From Alphaproteobacteria bacterium (GTDB lineage: Bacteria > Pseudomonadota > Alphaproteobacteria > GCA-2731375): DNA of 64,000 bases. The stretch is from the NCBI GenBank assembly GCA_016776605.1, contig JADHTB010000006.1, positions 124,001 to 188,000 on the forward strand, given 5' to 3'. Position 1 is the stretch's first letter. Every line of letters starts with the position of its first letter. The position numbers and the translations under genes are program-made. The notes beneath the pieces were generated by a model. That model searched no databases and was not told the DNA's origin. It worked only from the letters and a program-made list of their open reading frames with translations. Below, one piece after another: positions 19,483 through 28,407 of the stretch.

Positions 19483-19632
19483 ACCTATCAGCGCCGATCA
19501 TGTCGGGACCAGTATGCCCGACCGGCTCCACGGGGTGAAGAACGGAAACCCGGACCACCGGAAAAATCGTGCGCGGCGGGAATTTGCGGTAATATTATCG
19601 ACCGGCACTGACCGACATGTGGGAGGCGATCT

Positions 19633-20796
19633 GTGGTGACGATCCAGGAACAGGCAATTGCGGTTGACTATGGCGATGACAGCGACGCCATGGCGGCCTA
19701 TCTGCGGGCAGGCGGGGAAAAGGCCCATGCCTTGGGAAACCGCGGCCCGGTCCGCCGCGACGCCAGCGGCGCGCTGCACGGGGATATTCAGGATGCCTAT
19801 TGGCGCTGCGGCTTTTATGTCTTCGAAGGCGTGTTTGGCCAAGAAGAACTGGCCGAGATAGAAGCGGACATGCTGGACATTCTAGACCGGCTGCCCAGCG
19901 AACAAGGCGCGCCACACGATGCCAAGGGACGACCCGCGCTGGGTGCCGATTGCGCGGCGCCTACCTTGTTCTGGTCCAAGCCGTTGGGCGATCCGTTCGG
20001 CGGCACCGATCTGGCCAATGGCCGCCATCCGGTCAAGATGTTGGAGCCAACCCCGGCCCGGGATACCCCGGCGGAAATCGTCTATCTGATCCTCGGCTCG
20101 CTGCAATTTTCCGATGCCTGCCTGCGTGCCTATGGCCACCCGGATTTGCTGACGATCTCGGCCGGTATAAATGGCGAGGATTTCGTGCCCTTCACCGATG
20201 CCATTTTCGTCAAGGAACCGGGCCTGGGTGCGTCCGTCGCCTGGCATCAGGACGGGGTCACCCATTGGGACAGCCCAACCTGGGACCAGGGCAGCCACGG
20301 CTTTAACATCATGGCGCAACTTTATGGCTGTACGCCGGCGAATGGCGTCTGGGTGGTGCCCGGTTCGCACAAGCTGGGCAAGGTGGACATCGGGGCGGCG
20401 GTGGCGGCGGCGGGCTCCGAACGGTTGCCCGACGCCGTGCCCATTGTCTGTGCGCCCGGCGATGTGGCCATCACCAACCGCCAGGCCCTGCATGGGTCGT
20501 TCGCCAACACCTCGCCCGACTGGCGCGTGACCCTGAATTTTGGCTGTCACCGCCGCGCCTCGATCCTGGGCGTGGCGGGCGGCGGTTTGCATAACGCACC
20601 GGCGGTCTATGACGCGGCCCGCATCCGCCAACGCGCCCGCCTGATCGCCTACGCTATCGACGCCCGGCGCCAGCGTTTTCCCGACGAGACGCCGTTTGTC
20701 TATCAACCCTTCGCGCAATCCGGCGACAGCTTCCCCTGGGACGAGACCGCCCGGCAAAGCATGCACGACTACAATCTGCTGGACCTGAGTATCTGA
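19633..20796 (+). CDS. Phytanoyl-CoA dioxygenase (PhyH) family protein
   Basis: 387 residues. The Fe(II)-binding HxD is in VAWHQDGVTHWD, the distal His in RQALHGSFANTSPDWR, and the following Arg would bind 2-oxoglutarate. The YWRCGFYVFEGVFGQEEL start is typical of PhyH. It should hydroxylate a small or lipid substrate with O2 and 2-oxoglutarate. The GTG at 19633 follows a GGGAGGC ribosome-binding site; a second GTG directly follows. It is divergent from the MetE-like gene, and the two could share regulation. Confidence 0.85.
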   Translation: MVTIQEQAIAVDYGDDSDAMAAYLRAGGEKAHALGNRGPVRRDASGALHGDIQDAYWRCGFYVFEGVFGQEELAEIEADMLDILDRLPSEQGAPHDAKGRPALGADCAAPTLFWSKPLGDPFGGTDLANGRHPVKMLEPTPARDTPAEIVYLILGSLQFSDACLRAYGHPDLLTISAGINGEDFVPFTDAIFVKEPGLGASVAWHQDGVTHWDSPTWDQGSHGFNIMAQLYGCTPANGVWVVPGSHKLGKVDIGAAVAAAGSERLPDAVPIVCAPGDVAITNRQALHGSFANTSPDWRVTLNFGCHRRASILGVAGGGLHNAPAVYDAARIRQRARLIAYAIDARRQRFPDETPFVYQPFAQSGDSFPWDETARQSMHDYNLLDLSI

Positions 20797-20927
20797 AATC
20801 CGGATATGCCGGGCCGGGGCTGGCGGTGTTCCAAACAAAGCATGAATATTGCTCGACAACAAGGATAATTCATTCTAAAGTTGTTAAATTGATTAATATA
20901 CAATTCCAGGTGATGGAGGCGTCTTAT

Positions 20928-22247
20928 ATGTACCGGGCTGTTTGGGCCGCGTTTATTGTCATCGCCTTGACATTAGGGTCGGCCCTGCCGGGCCTGGCGG
21001 CGCAGGTCAATGATCTCGACGCGGTTCGTGACGAAGCTGGAGCGGCATACGCCAACGGCGATTACGCAACGGTCCTGCGGCTGCTGCGGCCTCTGGCGGA
21101 TGCTGGCGATGCCTGGGCCCAGACGTCCCTTGGTGTCTTGTACGCACTCGGCCGGGGCGTGGCCAAAGATCAGGGCGAAGCCGTAAAATGGTTCCGCAAG
21201 GCGGCGGAGCAAGGCGATGCCTATGGCCAATACAAACTAGGAGGCAAATATTTCTTTGGTGGGGGTGTGAAGCAAGACTATGGCCAGGCCGAGAAGTGGC
21301 TGCGTCTTGCCGCCGATCAAGGGCACGCCAAGGCCATTGATCTCCTTGCCTATATGCTGGAGAACAATCCGATTGCTGAGCGGGACCGGCTCAAAAAATT
21401 GGAAAATCAACACCGCGCTGCCAAGCAAGGCGATGTAGATGCTCAATTCGCGCTGGGTGAATTTTTGGGCAAAGGTGAGTATACGTCGCACTACGACGCC
21501 GTGAAAGCCGTGAAATGGTACCGTCTGGCCGCCGCGCAAGGTCATGCCGAAGCGCAGTTAAAACTTGCCAATAGACTCAGTCTTAGCGACGGGGTTGCAC
21601 GGGATTACGCCGAGGCGGCGAAGTGGTACCGCAGGGCCGCCGATCAAGGTTTGGCGGACGCACAGGCCAGCCTGGGCGAACTGTATAGGCGGGGCCTTGG
21701 CGTGACGCGAGATTACGCCCAGGCGCTGAGCTGGTTTCGCAGGGCTGTCGAGCAGGGAAATGCCGTTGGTCAGATCGGCTTGGGTGGCTTGTACCAATCG
21801 GGTAAGGGCGTTCCAGAAGATCCCGTCAAGGCAGTGATGTGGTATCGAAAAGGGGCCTTGCAGGGCGATGTCATTGGCCAGTTCGCTCTCGGCGGGATGT
21901 ACGCCGCGGGCCGGGGTGTGCCGGAGGATCCGCTCGAGTCCGCGAAATGGTATCGCAGGGCCGCCGAACAGGGGCATACGGGGTCCCAGGTCATCCTCGG
22001 CGAACGATATCAATCAGGCAAGGATCTGCCCCAAGACGATGTTGAGGCCTACATGTGGTTCGATCTTGCTGCTTCCCAATCCCCTCCGACTAAAATAGCG
22101 CTTCGTGAGACGCCGGAGATGATTCGAAATAGCGCGCGGATATTGCAATCAGTGGCAAAGAAAAACCGCGACAAGCTGGCCGCTCGGATGACCCCGGGTC
22201 AGTTGGTCGAGGCGCTGCGGCGGGTCCGGGATTGGCGGTTCAAATAA
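20928..22247 (+). CDS. Secreted Sel1-repeat protein
   Basis: 439 residues. The ATG at 20928 is chosen because GGAGG lies 8 bases before it and a signal peptide (AVWAAFIVIALTLGSALPGLAAQ) starts there. About eight or nine Sel1-like repeats of 36 residues follow, with the signature A..Q..LG..Y..G.GV..D...A..W...AA.QG. They form a TPR-like solenoid for protein-protein contacts, probably in the periplasm. Related proteins act in envelope maintenance, development or signalling. One repeat near residue 150 is longer and irregular. Confidence 0.88.
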   Translation: MYRAVWAAFIVIALTLGSALPGLAAQVNDLDAVRDEAGAAYANGDYATVLRLLRPLADAGDAWAQTSLGVLYALGRGVAKDQGEAVKWFRKAAEQGDAYGQYKLGGKYFFGGGVKQDYGQAEKWLRLAADQGHAKAIDLLAYMLENNPIAERDRLKKLENQHRAAKQGDVDAQFALGEFLGKGEYTSHYDAVKAVKWYRLAAAQGHAEAQLKLANRLSLSDGVARDYAEAAKWYRRAADQGLADAQASLGELYRRGLGVTRDYAQALSWFRRAVEQGNAVGQIGLGGLYQSGKGVPEDPVKAVMWYRKGALQGDVIGQFALGGMYAAGRGVPEDPLESAKWYRRAAEQGHTGSQVILGERYQSGKDLPQDDVEAYMWFDLAASQSPPTKIALRETPEMIRNSARILQSVAKKNRDKLAARMTPGQLVEALRRVRDWRFK

Positions 22248-22472
22248 CCGGAAAATAAAATCCGGATCGTGCCGGGCGCCGGAGCCCCTTCTTTATTCTC
22301 GTTCGCTTGCGTCTTATGCCGGCCACGCCAGATTGTTTTAAAATTATAGCCAATCGGTCTGCATACAGAAGCCTTTCCAAGCGCGCCATATTTTGCGTAC
22401 CATACCGCTCAATCGTTCTGCCGGACTGCGGGAACATGCGGTTTCGGGATTGAACCACAGGGAAAACCGATC

Positions 22473-23615
22473 ATGGAATACAATTGCATTTCCGCCGACA
22501 GCCACGTCGATCTGTGCTGGATGCCGCCCGAGTTGTTCGTCAACGAGGCCACGGCGGCCATGAAAAGCCGCATGCCGTATGTGGTGGATGGTCCCGATGG
22601 GCCTTTTTGGACCTCCAAGAATGGCACCTCCTTTGGCCTGAAAAATGGCGTCGGACCCAGTGGCGCGAAGTACGAAAAGGGCAAACACGCCCGCGCCGAC
22701 CTGATGGCCGCGACCAATCTTTATGAAGACGGCAAGAATGATATCCGCCGGGTCTCCGATCCGGATTTGCGCCTTAAGGATATGATGCTGGACGGCGTGG
22801 ACGCGGAAGTGATTTACGGCATTCTGGGGGCGGCCACCCGGCTGGCCGACCATGAGGCGGCGAACGAAATGTTCCGCATCTACAATGACTGGCTGGCGGA
22901 TTTTTGCAGCCATTATCCAGAGCGCCACATTGGCCTGGCCTGTCTGCCTTATGGCGACATTGAGGGGGCATGCAAGGAGGTCTACCGCGCCGCCGATCTG
23001 GGATTGCGCGGCTTGGAGCTGTCATGTTCCTGGGATATGGAACCCATGTACGACCCCTGTTGGGAGCCATTGTGGCAGGCGGTGAACGAAGTGGGGCTGC
23101 CGCTGCATTTCCACACATTCCCGGCCATTCCACCGAGCCAGCTCGCCAATCTCACCGATAAGACCCGGCGCCCGGCATTTTTCACCGTGGTGTCCGGATT
23201 TCAGATGAACCTGGTCAATATTATCGCGGCCATCATTTCGGGCGGCGTGCTGGAACGCTATCCCAATCTCAAGGTCGCCTTTGGCGAAAGCGGCTGCGGC
23301 TGGATCCCCTATGCGCTCGACCGCATGGATTTCGAATGGGAAGACCGCTTTCATGATCTCGAATTGACCATGCGGCCAAGCGACTATTGGAAGCGCCAGT
23401 GCAAGGCAACCTTCCAGTACGACACCATCGGCACCAAGCTGATCGACGACATGGGCTTGGAAACCCTCATGTGGGGCTCCGACTATCCCCATGGCGACGG
23501 TGTCTGGCCGGAATCCCCGCGCTATATTCAGGAACAGTTCGGTCATCTATCCGCCGATGCCTTCCGTAAAATCACCTGCGAAAACGCCGGTAAATTTTAT
23601 GGTCTGATCAAATAG
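22473..23615 (+). CDS. Amidohydrolase family 2 protein (ACMSD-like)
   Basis: 380 residues. The N-terminal CISADSHVDL gives one metal-binding motif (DxH), LPLHFHTFPA a second His block, AFGESGCGWIPYALDRMD the third, and LMWGSDYPHGDGVWPES carries the final catalytic Asp. This is the amidohydrolase-2 set shared by ACMS decarboxylase and related decarboxylases or hydrolases. It is followed after 34 bases by a cupin gene on the same strand, which suggests a small catabolic unit for an aromatic or oxidised intermediate; the substrate is unknown. Confidence 0.88.
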   Translation: MEYNCISADSHVDLCWMPPELFVNEATAAMKSRMPYVVDGPDGPFWTSKNGTSFGLKNGVGPSGAKYEKGKHARADLMAATNLYEDGKNDIRRVSDPDLRLKDMMLDGVDAEVIYGILGAATRLADHEAANEMFRIYNDWLADFCSHYPERHIGLACLPYGDIEGACKEVYRAADLGLRGLELSCSWDMEPMYDPCWEPLWQAVNEVGLPLHFHTFPAIPPSQLANLTDKTRRPAFFTVVSGFQMNLVNIIAAIISGGVLERYPNLKVAFGESGCGWIPYALDRMDFEWEDRFHDLELTMRPSDYWKRQCKATFQYDTIGTKLIDDMGLETLMWGSDYPHGDGVWPESPRYIQEQFGHLSADAFRKITCENAGKFYGLIK

Positions 23616-23649
23616 GCGGCCGGAAAAAATAAACGGCACGGGACGCCAT

Positions 23650-24111
23650 ATGCAGAGCAAATATAATTTCGATACCAGCCATATCGAATGGGTCCATTTC
23701 GTGGGCAGTTCCCGGTTCGACTACCCCATCGACTATGCCCTGGCCGTGCTGGGCGCGCAGCCCGAGATCGGTGTTTTAGATATGTTGATGAAGTGGGCGC
23801 CGAATGCCCATTGCCACTTCCACCGCCACCTTGCCGCGACGACGACCCTGGTGCTGGAGGGGGAACAACACATCACCGAGACCACGGATACGGGCGAGAC
23901 CATCCACAAAATCCGCAAGGCCGGCGACTACGCCCATAGCCCCGGCGGCGATGTCCATATGGAGCGCGCGGGCCCCCAGGGCGCGTTAGTCTTTTTCGGC
24001 CTGCAATCAGCCGACGGCCGCCTGTTCGAGACCCTGGATGAAGACCGGAATATACTCGCCACCGCCACTATCGAAGACTGGGCCGCCGGCCGCATCCAAG
24101 GCTCGCGTTAG
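23650..24111 (+). CDS. Cupin-fold protein
   Basis: 153 residues. The region HCHFHRHLAATTTLVLEGE is the first cupin motif with two or three metal-binding His residues, and the later AHSPGGDVHMERAGPQGALVFF is the second. It is probably a small metal-binding enzyme or sensor of the acetylacetone-dioxygenase/ChrR-like cupin type. It is downstream of the amidohydrolase by 34 bases and likely cotranscribed with it. Confidence 0.78.
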   Translation: MQSKYNFDTSHIEWVHFVGSSRFDYPIDYALAVLGAQPEIGVLDMLMKWAPNAHCHFHRHLAATTTLVLEGEQHITETTDTGETIHKIRKAGDYAHSPGGDVHMERAGPQGALVFFGLQSADGRLFETLDEDRNILATATIEDWAAGRIQGSR

Positions 24112-24140
24112 GGCGGCGTGCGTTATTGAGCAACCCCGCC

Positions 24141-24174
24141 ATCAAAATGGACCAGAATAGCCCGGAACTGCTCT
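24141..24174 (-). repeat. Family 2 repeat copy at GST 3' end
   Basis: Read on the minus strand it begins AGAGCAGTTCCGGGCTATT. It matches copies at 48872 (+) and 58260 (-). It starts one base after the TAA stop of the GST gene. Confidence 0.6.
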
Positions 24175-24175
24175 A

Positions 24176-24787
24176 TTACGCCTTGGCGCTGGGCCGGGCC
24201 GAGACCGCCCCGTGCCAGCGCGCCAGATTAGGCCGGTCGTCGCCAACCCTAAGGCCGATAACCTTGGCGAAGTCGACGCCGCAAAGGGCGGTGATGTCGG
24301 CCACCGTGTAATGATCGCCGGCGACGAATTCGCGGTCCGCCAGGACGCTGTCCAGCCAATCAAAGCGCGCCGGCGCCTTAGCCTTGTTCAGTTCGCCCCA
24401 GGCCGGCACCTGGTCCTCCAATTCGGCAAAGAATTCGGATGTGTGGCGAAAGCCCGCCGCCACCGTACCCATCAGGTTTATTTCCACCCGGCGGTTCCAC
24501 ATTTCCACCAGGGCCTTGTCCTTGGCGTCAGTGCCGAACAGGGGCGGGGCGGGCTGAATTTCCTCGAAATAGCGGCAGATCGCCATGGTCTCCGAGATAT
24601 GGCTGCCGTCATCCAGTTCCAGCACCGGCACCTGACCCAGTTGATTGATGTCGGCGAGATATTCGTCCGTCCGATGTTCGTGCTTGCCGATATCGATGGG
24701 CACGAGGGGGATTTCGATGCCTTTTTCCGCCAGGAATATGCGCACCCGGCGCGGGTTTGGCGCCACTTTGCTATCGTACAGGTTCAT
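24176..24787 (-). CDS. Glutathione S-transferase
   Basis: 203 residues. The thioredoxin-fold half has LGQVPVLELDDGSHISETMAICRYFEE, with the cis-Pro in QVPVL and the gamma-glutamyl-binding ET/S pair. The helical half ends with GDHYTVADITALCGVDFAK, the usual N-capping box. It should conjugate or reduce with glutathione in the cytoplasm; class and substrate are not clear. The next gene upstream is a PaaI-like thioesterase on the same strand, 38 bases away, so the two may be cotranscribed. Confidence 0.9.
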   Translation of the reverse strand: MNLYDSKVAPNPRRVRIFLAEKGIEIPLVPIDIGKHEHRTDEYLADINQLGQVPVLELDDGSHISETMAICRYFEEIQPAPPLFGTDAKDKALVEMWNRRVEINLMGTVAAGFRHTSEFFAELEDQVPAWGELNKAKAPARFDWLDSVLADREFVAGDHYTVADITALCGVDFAKVIGLRVGDDRPNLARWHGAVSARPSAKA

Positions 24788-24825
24788 AATTTCTCTCCCG
24801 GTTTATCGTGACTCAGTATTGCTTG

Positions 24826-25299
24826 TTATTCGGTTTTGGCGGCGGTCATGATCGCCGCCGCGCCTTCCGCTCGGCCAAAGCGGGGATCGTTGGCGCTGGG
24901 CAGCTTGGCCAGACCGTTGCAGCGCAGCACCGGGCCGTCGGGCCCAAGCATCAGGCCGGACGCGAAGCCAAGGCGCCGGGTGGTATGGCGGAAATCAATT
25001 TCGCTGACCAGCCATTGATCCTTCAACGCCGGCTTCAGGAAATCGTAACTCATTTGAATGGTGGGCGAGAAGGCCTCGGTTTTTGCCGCCAATTGCACGT
25101 TGAAGCCCACGGCCATGTCCATCACCGTCATCATCATGCCGCCGTGGCAAATTCCCGCCGGATTAAGGTGGTGGTCCTGGACGACAAAGCCCAAGGCGCC
25201 GACCTCGCCGTCGATCCGCCAATAGAGGGGCCCCACATGATTGACGAAGCCATCATCAAGGGTAAAGGGCTGAAAGCCTTCTGGTACACCTGCCTGCAT
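24826..25299 (-). CDS. PaaI-family acyl-CoA thioesterase
   Basis: 157 residues. The hotdog-fold motif NPAGICHGGMMMTVMDMAVGF carries the conserved HGG turn and the Asp used in catalysis. It should hydrolyse an acyl- or aryl-CoA thioester and recycle CoA. It precedes the GST gene in a likely two-gene unit. Confidence 0.88.
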   Translation of the reverse strand: MQAGVPEGFQPFTLDDGFVNHVGPLYWRIDGEVGALGFVVQDHHLNPAGICHGGMMMTVMDMAVGFNVQLAAKTEAFSPTIQMSYDFLKPALKDQWLVSEIDFRHTTRRLGFASGLMLGPDGPVLRCNGLAKLPSANDPRFGRAEGAAAIMTAAKTE

Positions 25300-25714
25300 A
25301 ATGGGGGTTTTGACCTCTGTTTGCCTCTGCGCGCGAACCGGACGGCGCGCGCATCTACATACGGCGAAACAGCGCCCTGTAGCAAGCTGGCGGCGGTATT
25401 GCAGAGAGCCGTGATCTAGAGCGCATTCGAAGAAAATGCGCTCGGACGCTTAAAAATAGAGCAATTGAACCAACCACTTAAGTCGCGATAGCGACCCCAA
25501 TTAATTGAAAATTGCTCTAATGTGAGCGCCAGTGCTGCTAAAACTTTCTGGAGTTGGCGGGCATTATGGGACGGGTGGAGCGCCATAAATTATACTCGTT
25601 GATACTGTTTTCTATGTGTAGATCCGCTATAAACAGATTATTGATTTGTAAATCTTACTTGATCTAGTTTTAAGTTAGGCAAGAGTAAATCAAAATAAGG
25701 GACATTGAATTTCC
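25300..25714. other. Intergenic region with composite repeat
   Basis: 415 bases between divergent genes. It contains the composite repeat at 25418-25518 and an AT-rich stretch from about 25590 to 25710 that should contain the promoter of the SPOR lipoprotein gene. No ORF or RNA gene is convincing. Confidence 0.55.
25418..25518 (-). repeat. Composite palindromic repeat (hairpin + 61-bp unit)
   Basis: A 26-base hairpin with arms AGAGCGCATT and AATGCGCTC is joined through CGGACGCTTAAAAAT-type spacer to a 61-bp family 1 unit (25458-25518) with ends AGAGCAATT and AATTGCTCT. The whole is about 90 percent identical to 57489-57590. Confidence 0.85.
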
Positions 25715-26527
25715 GTGCCCAACCTATTGAATTCCGATAATTTTCACCGAATTAAAGCGCTATCATTCAGCGTCGCGCTGACCATTGCGTTGTCGTCGTG
25801 CGCGCAAATTCCGGGCATGTCATCAGAAGAACCCGCCATGGCGGCGAAGGAGGTGGCGGAAGCGAAAGAGGCGGATGAAAAGGCTCGTAAAGATGAAATG
25901 AGGGAATTGAAGAAAGAAAAGAAAGAAGAAAAGGTAGAGGACAAAGGTTTTGCCGCGATGCAGGCACAGCTGAAAAAAGATGTGGCCCGGGCCGAGTCTA
26001 ATCCCGATCAGCCCGCGGGCGTTTCCAGGCTGTATTTCGACAAGGAAATGCTGGCGATGAACGAGCGCGTCCACGCCATTTCGACACGTGTTGAGGAGCT
26101 CTCGCAACGGGTCCATGAAATGGCCCAACGGGTCGAAAATATTCCGGAACAATTGGCCGAACTAAAATTGGAGTTAACAAAGGCAGAGGTAAATATTCGT
26201 AGTTCCGCGTCCGGGCCTGCGTCCCGGCCCAAAGCCCCCATGCAGGCGGCAACCCGTTCTGGGTCGGCGTTCTGGGGCATTCAGATCGGTGCATATAAAA
26301 CCAGGGCCGGGGCCGAAGTCGCCTGGGCCGAATTCCTGGCGGACCCGATGGCGGTTGAATTGAACGATGCCAAGGTACATTACATCCAGTCCAAGCCCCT
26401 TAGAAACGGCAGCCGGCTGACGCTCATGATCATTAACGATTATGCCAGCCGCAAAGCCGCCGAAGACGCCTGCAATACAATGAAGGGCAGGGGCATCGAC
26501 TGTGTTGCCTATCACGTCAAACCCTAG
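25715..26527 (+). CDS. SPOR-domain lipoprotein with coiled coil
   Basis: 270 residues from a GTG at 25715. The signal segment ends in a lipobox (ALSSC), so it is probably a lipoprotein. A highly charged Lys/Glu region (about residues 40-85) and a heptad-rich stretch (about 110-155) should form coiled coils. The last 75 residues, from FWGIQIGAYKTRAGAEVAW to the end, look like a SPOR domain, which binds denuded peptidoglycan at division sites. A role in envelope or cell division is inferred. Confidence 0.78.
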   Translation: MPNLLNSDNFHRIKALSFSVALTIALSSCAQIPGMSSEEPAMAAKEVAEAKEADEKARKDEMRELKKEKKEEKVEDKGFAAMQAQLKKDVARAESNPDQPAGVSRLYFDKEMLAMNERVHAISTRVEELSQRVHEMAQRVENIPEQLAELKLELTKAEVNIRSSASGPASRPKAPMQAATRSGSAFWGIQIGAYKTRAGAEVAWAEFLADPMAVELNDAKVHYIQSKPLRNGSRLTLMIINDYASRKAAEDACNTMKGRGIDCVAYHVKP

Positions 26528-26535
26528 AGAAAATC

Positions 26536-28368
26536 TTATTCCACCGTTACCGATTTGGCCAGGTTGCGCGGTTGATCCACGTCGGTGCCCTTGAGCACGG
26601 CGATGTGATAGGCCAGCAATTGTACGGGTATGGAGTATAAAATCGGCGCCACGAAGGGATGCACCGTGGGCAGCGTGATGTTGGCCCAGGCCACATCGCC
26701 TGCCTTTTCCACACCCTCGGCATCGGATATCAGCACCACCTTGCCGCCACGGGCCGCCACTTCCTGCATGTTGGAGATCACCTTGTCGAACCATTGATCC
26801 TTGGGCGCGACGACGATCACGGGCACCTGCTCGTCGATCAGGGCGATGGGGCCATGTTTCATCTCGCCGGCGGGATAGCCTTCCGCATGGATGTAGGAGA
26901 TTTCCTTTAGTTTCAGCGCTCCCTCCATGGCAATGGGATAGCCCGTGCCACGGCCCAGGTACAGCGCGTCCCGCGCCATGAAGATGTCCCGCGCCAGTTC
27001 CTGAATGCGTTCGTCATGGTGCAGGACTTCGACCGCGCGGGAAGGCACCTCGGTAATTGCCTGGCTCAATATAGCCTCTGCCTGGGCATCCAGTTTGCCG
27101 CATTGCTTGGCCGCCGTAATGGCCAGGCAGGCCAGGACCACCAGTTGCGTGGTAAAGGCCTTGGTGGAGGCGACGCCGATCTCGGGTCCGGCCAGGGTTT
27201 GCAGCACCACGTCGCTTTCCCGGGCGATGGAACTTTCGGGCACGTTGACGATGGACAGGATGCGCTGGCCCTGTCGCTTGCACAGCCGCAGCGCCTCCAG
27301 GGTATCCATGGTCTCGCCGGACTGGGAGAGAAATATCGCAACCCCGCCCGCCGGCAACGGGGCATCGCGGTAGCGGAATTCCGAGGCGACGTCTATTTCC
27401 ACCGGGATGCGGGCCATGCCCTCGAACCAATACTTTGCCACCATGGCCGCATAGGACGAGGTGCCGCAGGCGATAATGGACAGCTTCGGGACGTCGGCGA
27501 AATTGAACGGCAGATCCGGCAGTTGGATGGAGCGTTCGTCGGGATTGAAAAAGGAATGAATGGTATCGCCGATGACGGCCGGCTGTTCATAAATTTCCTT
27601 CAACATATAGTGACGGTAATTGCCTTTCGAGATATCGCCCAGAGAGGCTGCGGTCAGCTTGATCTGGCGCTGCACGACGGCGCCGGCAGCATCACGGATC
27701 TCGGCGCCATCACGGCGCAGCACAACCCAATCGCCCTCGTCCAGGTAACAGATCCGATTGGTCCACGGCGCCAGCGAAAAGGCGTCCGAGCCTAGGAACA
27801 TCTCGTCATCGCCATAGCCGACCACCAAGGGGCTGCCGCGCCGTGCGCCGACCATCAGGTCATGCTGCCCGGAAAATATCACCGCCAGGGCAAAGGCGCC
27901 TTCCAGGCGCTGCAAGGTGGCATGCGCGGCGGCCACCGGGTCCAGGCCGTCATTCATGTACTGACTGATCAGCTGGACGACCACCTCCGAGTCGGTTTCC
28001 GAGGCGAAGTTGGCGCCGCGGTCCTGTAATTCCGCCTTTAGTTCCTTGAAATTCTCGATGATGCCATTGTGCACCAGGGCGGCATTGGTGGTGGCGTGGG
28101 GATGGGCGTTGACCTCGTTCGGAATGCCGTGCGTCGCCCAGCGGGTATGCCCGATACCCACATCGCCCCCCAGGGGCTCCGCCTCCAGGCGTTGCGCCAG
28201 ATTGATCAACTTGCCTTCGGCCCGTTGGCGGTCGATATGACCGTTAACCAGGGTTGCGATGCCGGCGGAATCATAGCCCCGGTATTCCAGCCGTTTCAGG
28301 CCCTCCATCACCCTGGCCGCGACATTGCCTTTGCCTTTATTGCCGATGATGCCGATAATGCCGCACAT
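26536..28368 (-). CDS. glmS: Glucosamine-6-phosphate synthase (isomerizing)
   Basis: 610 residues. It starts MCGIIGIIG with the N-terminal nucleophile Cys of class II glutamine amidotransferases, followed by GYDSAGIA and HTRWATHG. Two SIS domains (ACGTSSYAAMVAKYW, SQSGETMDT) follow, and the C terminus is LAKSVTVE. It makes glucosamine-6-P from fructose-6-P and Gln, the first step to UDP-GlcNAc. It is 39 bases after glmU and cotranscribed. I see no glmS ribozyme-like leader. Confidence 0.97.
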   Translation of the reverse strand: MCGIIGIIGNKGKGNVAARVMEGLKRLEYRGYDSAGIATLVNGHIDRQRAEGKLINLAQRLEAEPLGGDVGIGHTRWATHGIPNEVNAHPHATTNAALVHNGIIENFKELKAELQDRGANFASETDSEVVVQLISQYMNDGLDPVAAAHATLQRLEGAFALAVIFSGQHDLMVGARRGSPLVVGYGDDEMFLGSDAFSLAPWTNRICYLDEGDWVVLRRDGAEIRDAAGAVVQRQIKLTAASLGDISKGNYRHYMLKEIYEQPAVIGDTIHSFFNPDERSIQLPDLPFNFADVPKLSIIACGTSSYAAMVAKYWFEGMARIPVEIDVASEFRYRDAPLPAGGVAIFLSQSGETMDTLEALRLCKRQGQRILSIVNVPESSIARESDVVLQTLAGPEIGVASTKAFTTQLVVLACLAITAAKQCGKLDAQAEAILSQAITEVPSRAVEVLHHDERIQELARDIFMARDALYLGRGTGYPIAMEGALKLKEISYIHAEGYPAGEMKHGPIALIDEQVPVIVVAPKDQWFDKVISNMQEVAARGGKVVLISDAEGVEKAGDVAWANITLPTVHPFVAPILYSIPVQLLAYHIAVLKGTDVDQPRNLAKSVTVE

Positions 28369-28407
28369 GCTTGCGTTCCTTGAGTTTTCGGTAGTCGTTA
28401 TTTTTCG

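Noticed and set aside
28369..28407. glmS ribozyme or riboswitch upstream of glmS
   Set aside because: The gap between glmU and glmS is only 39 bases, too short for the ribozyme, which is typical of Gram-positive bacteria.
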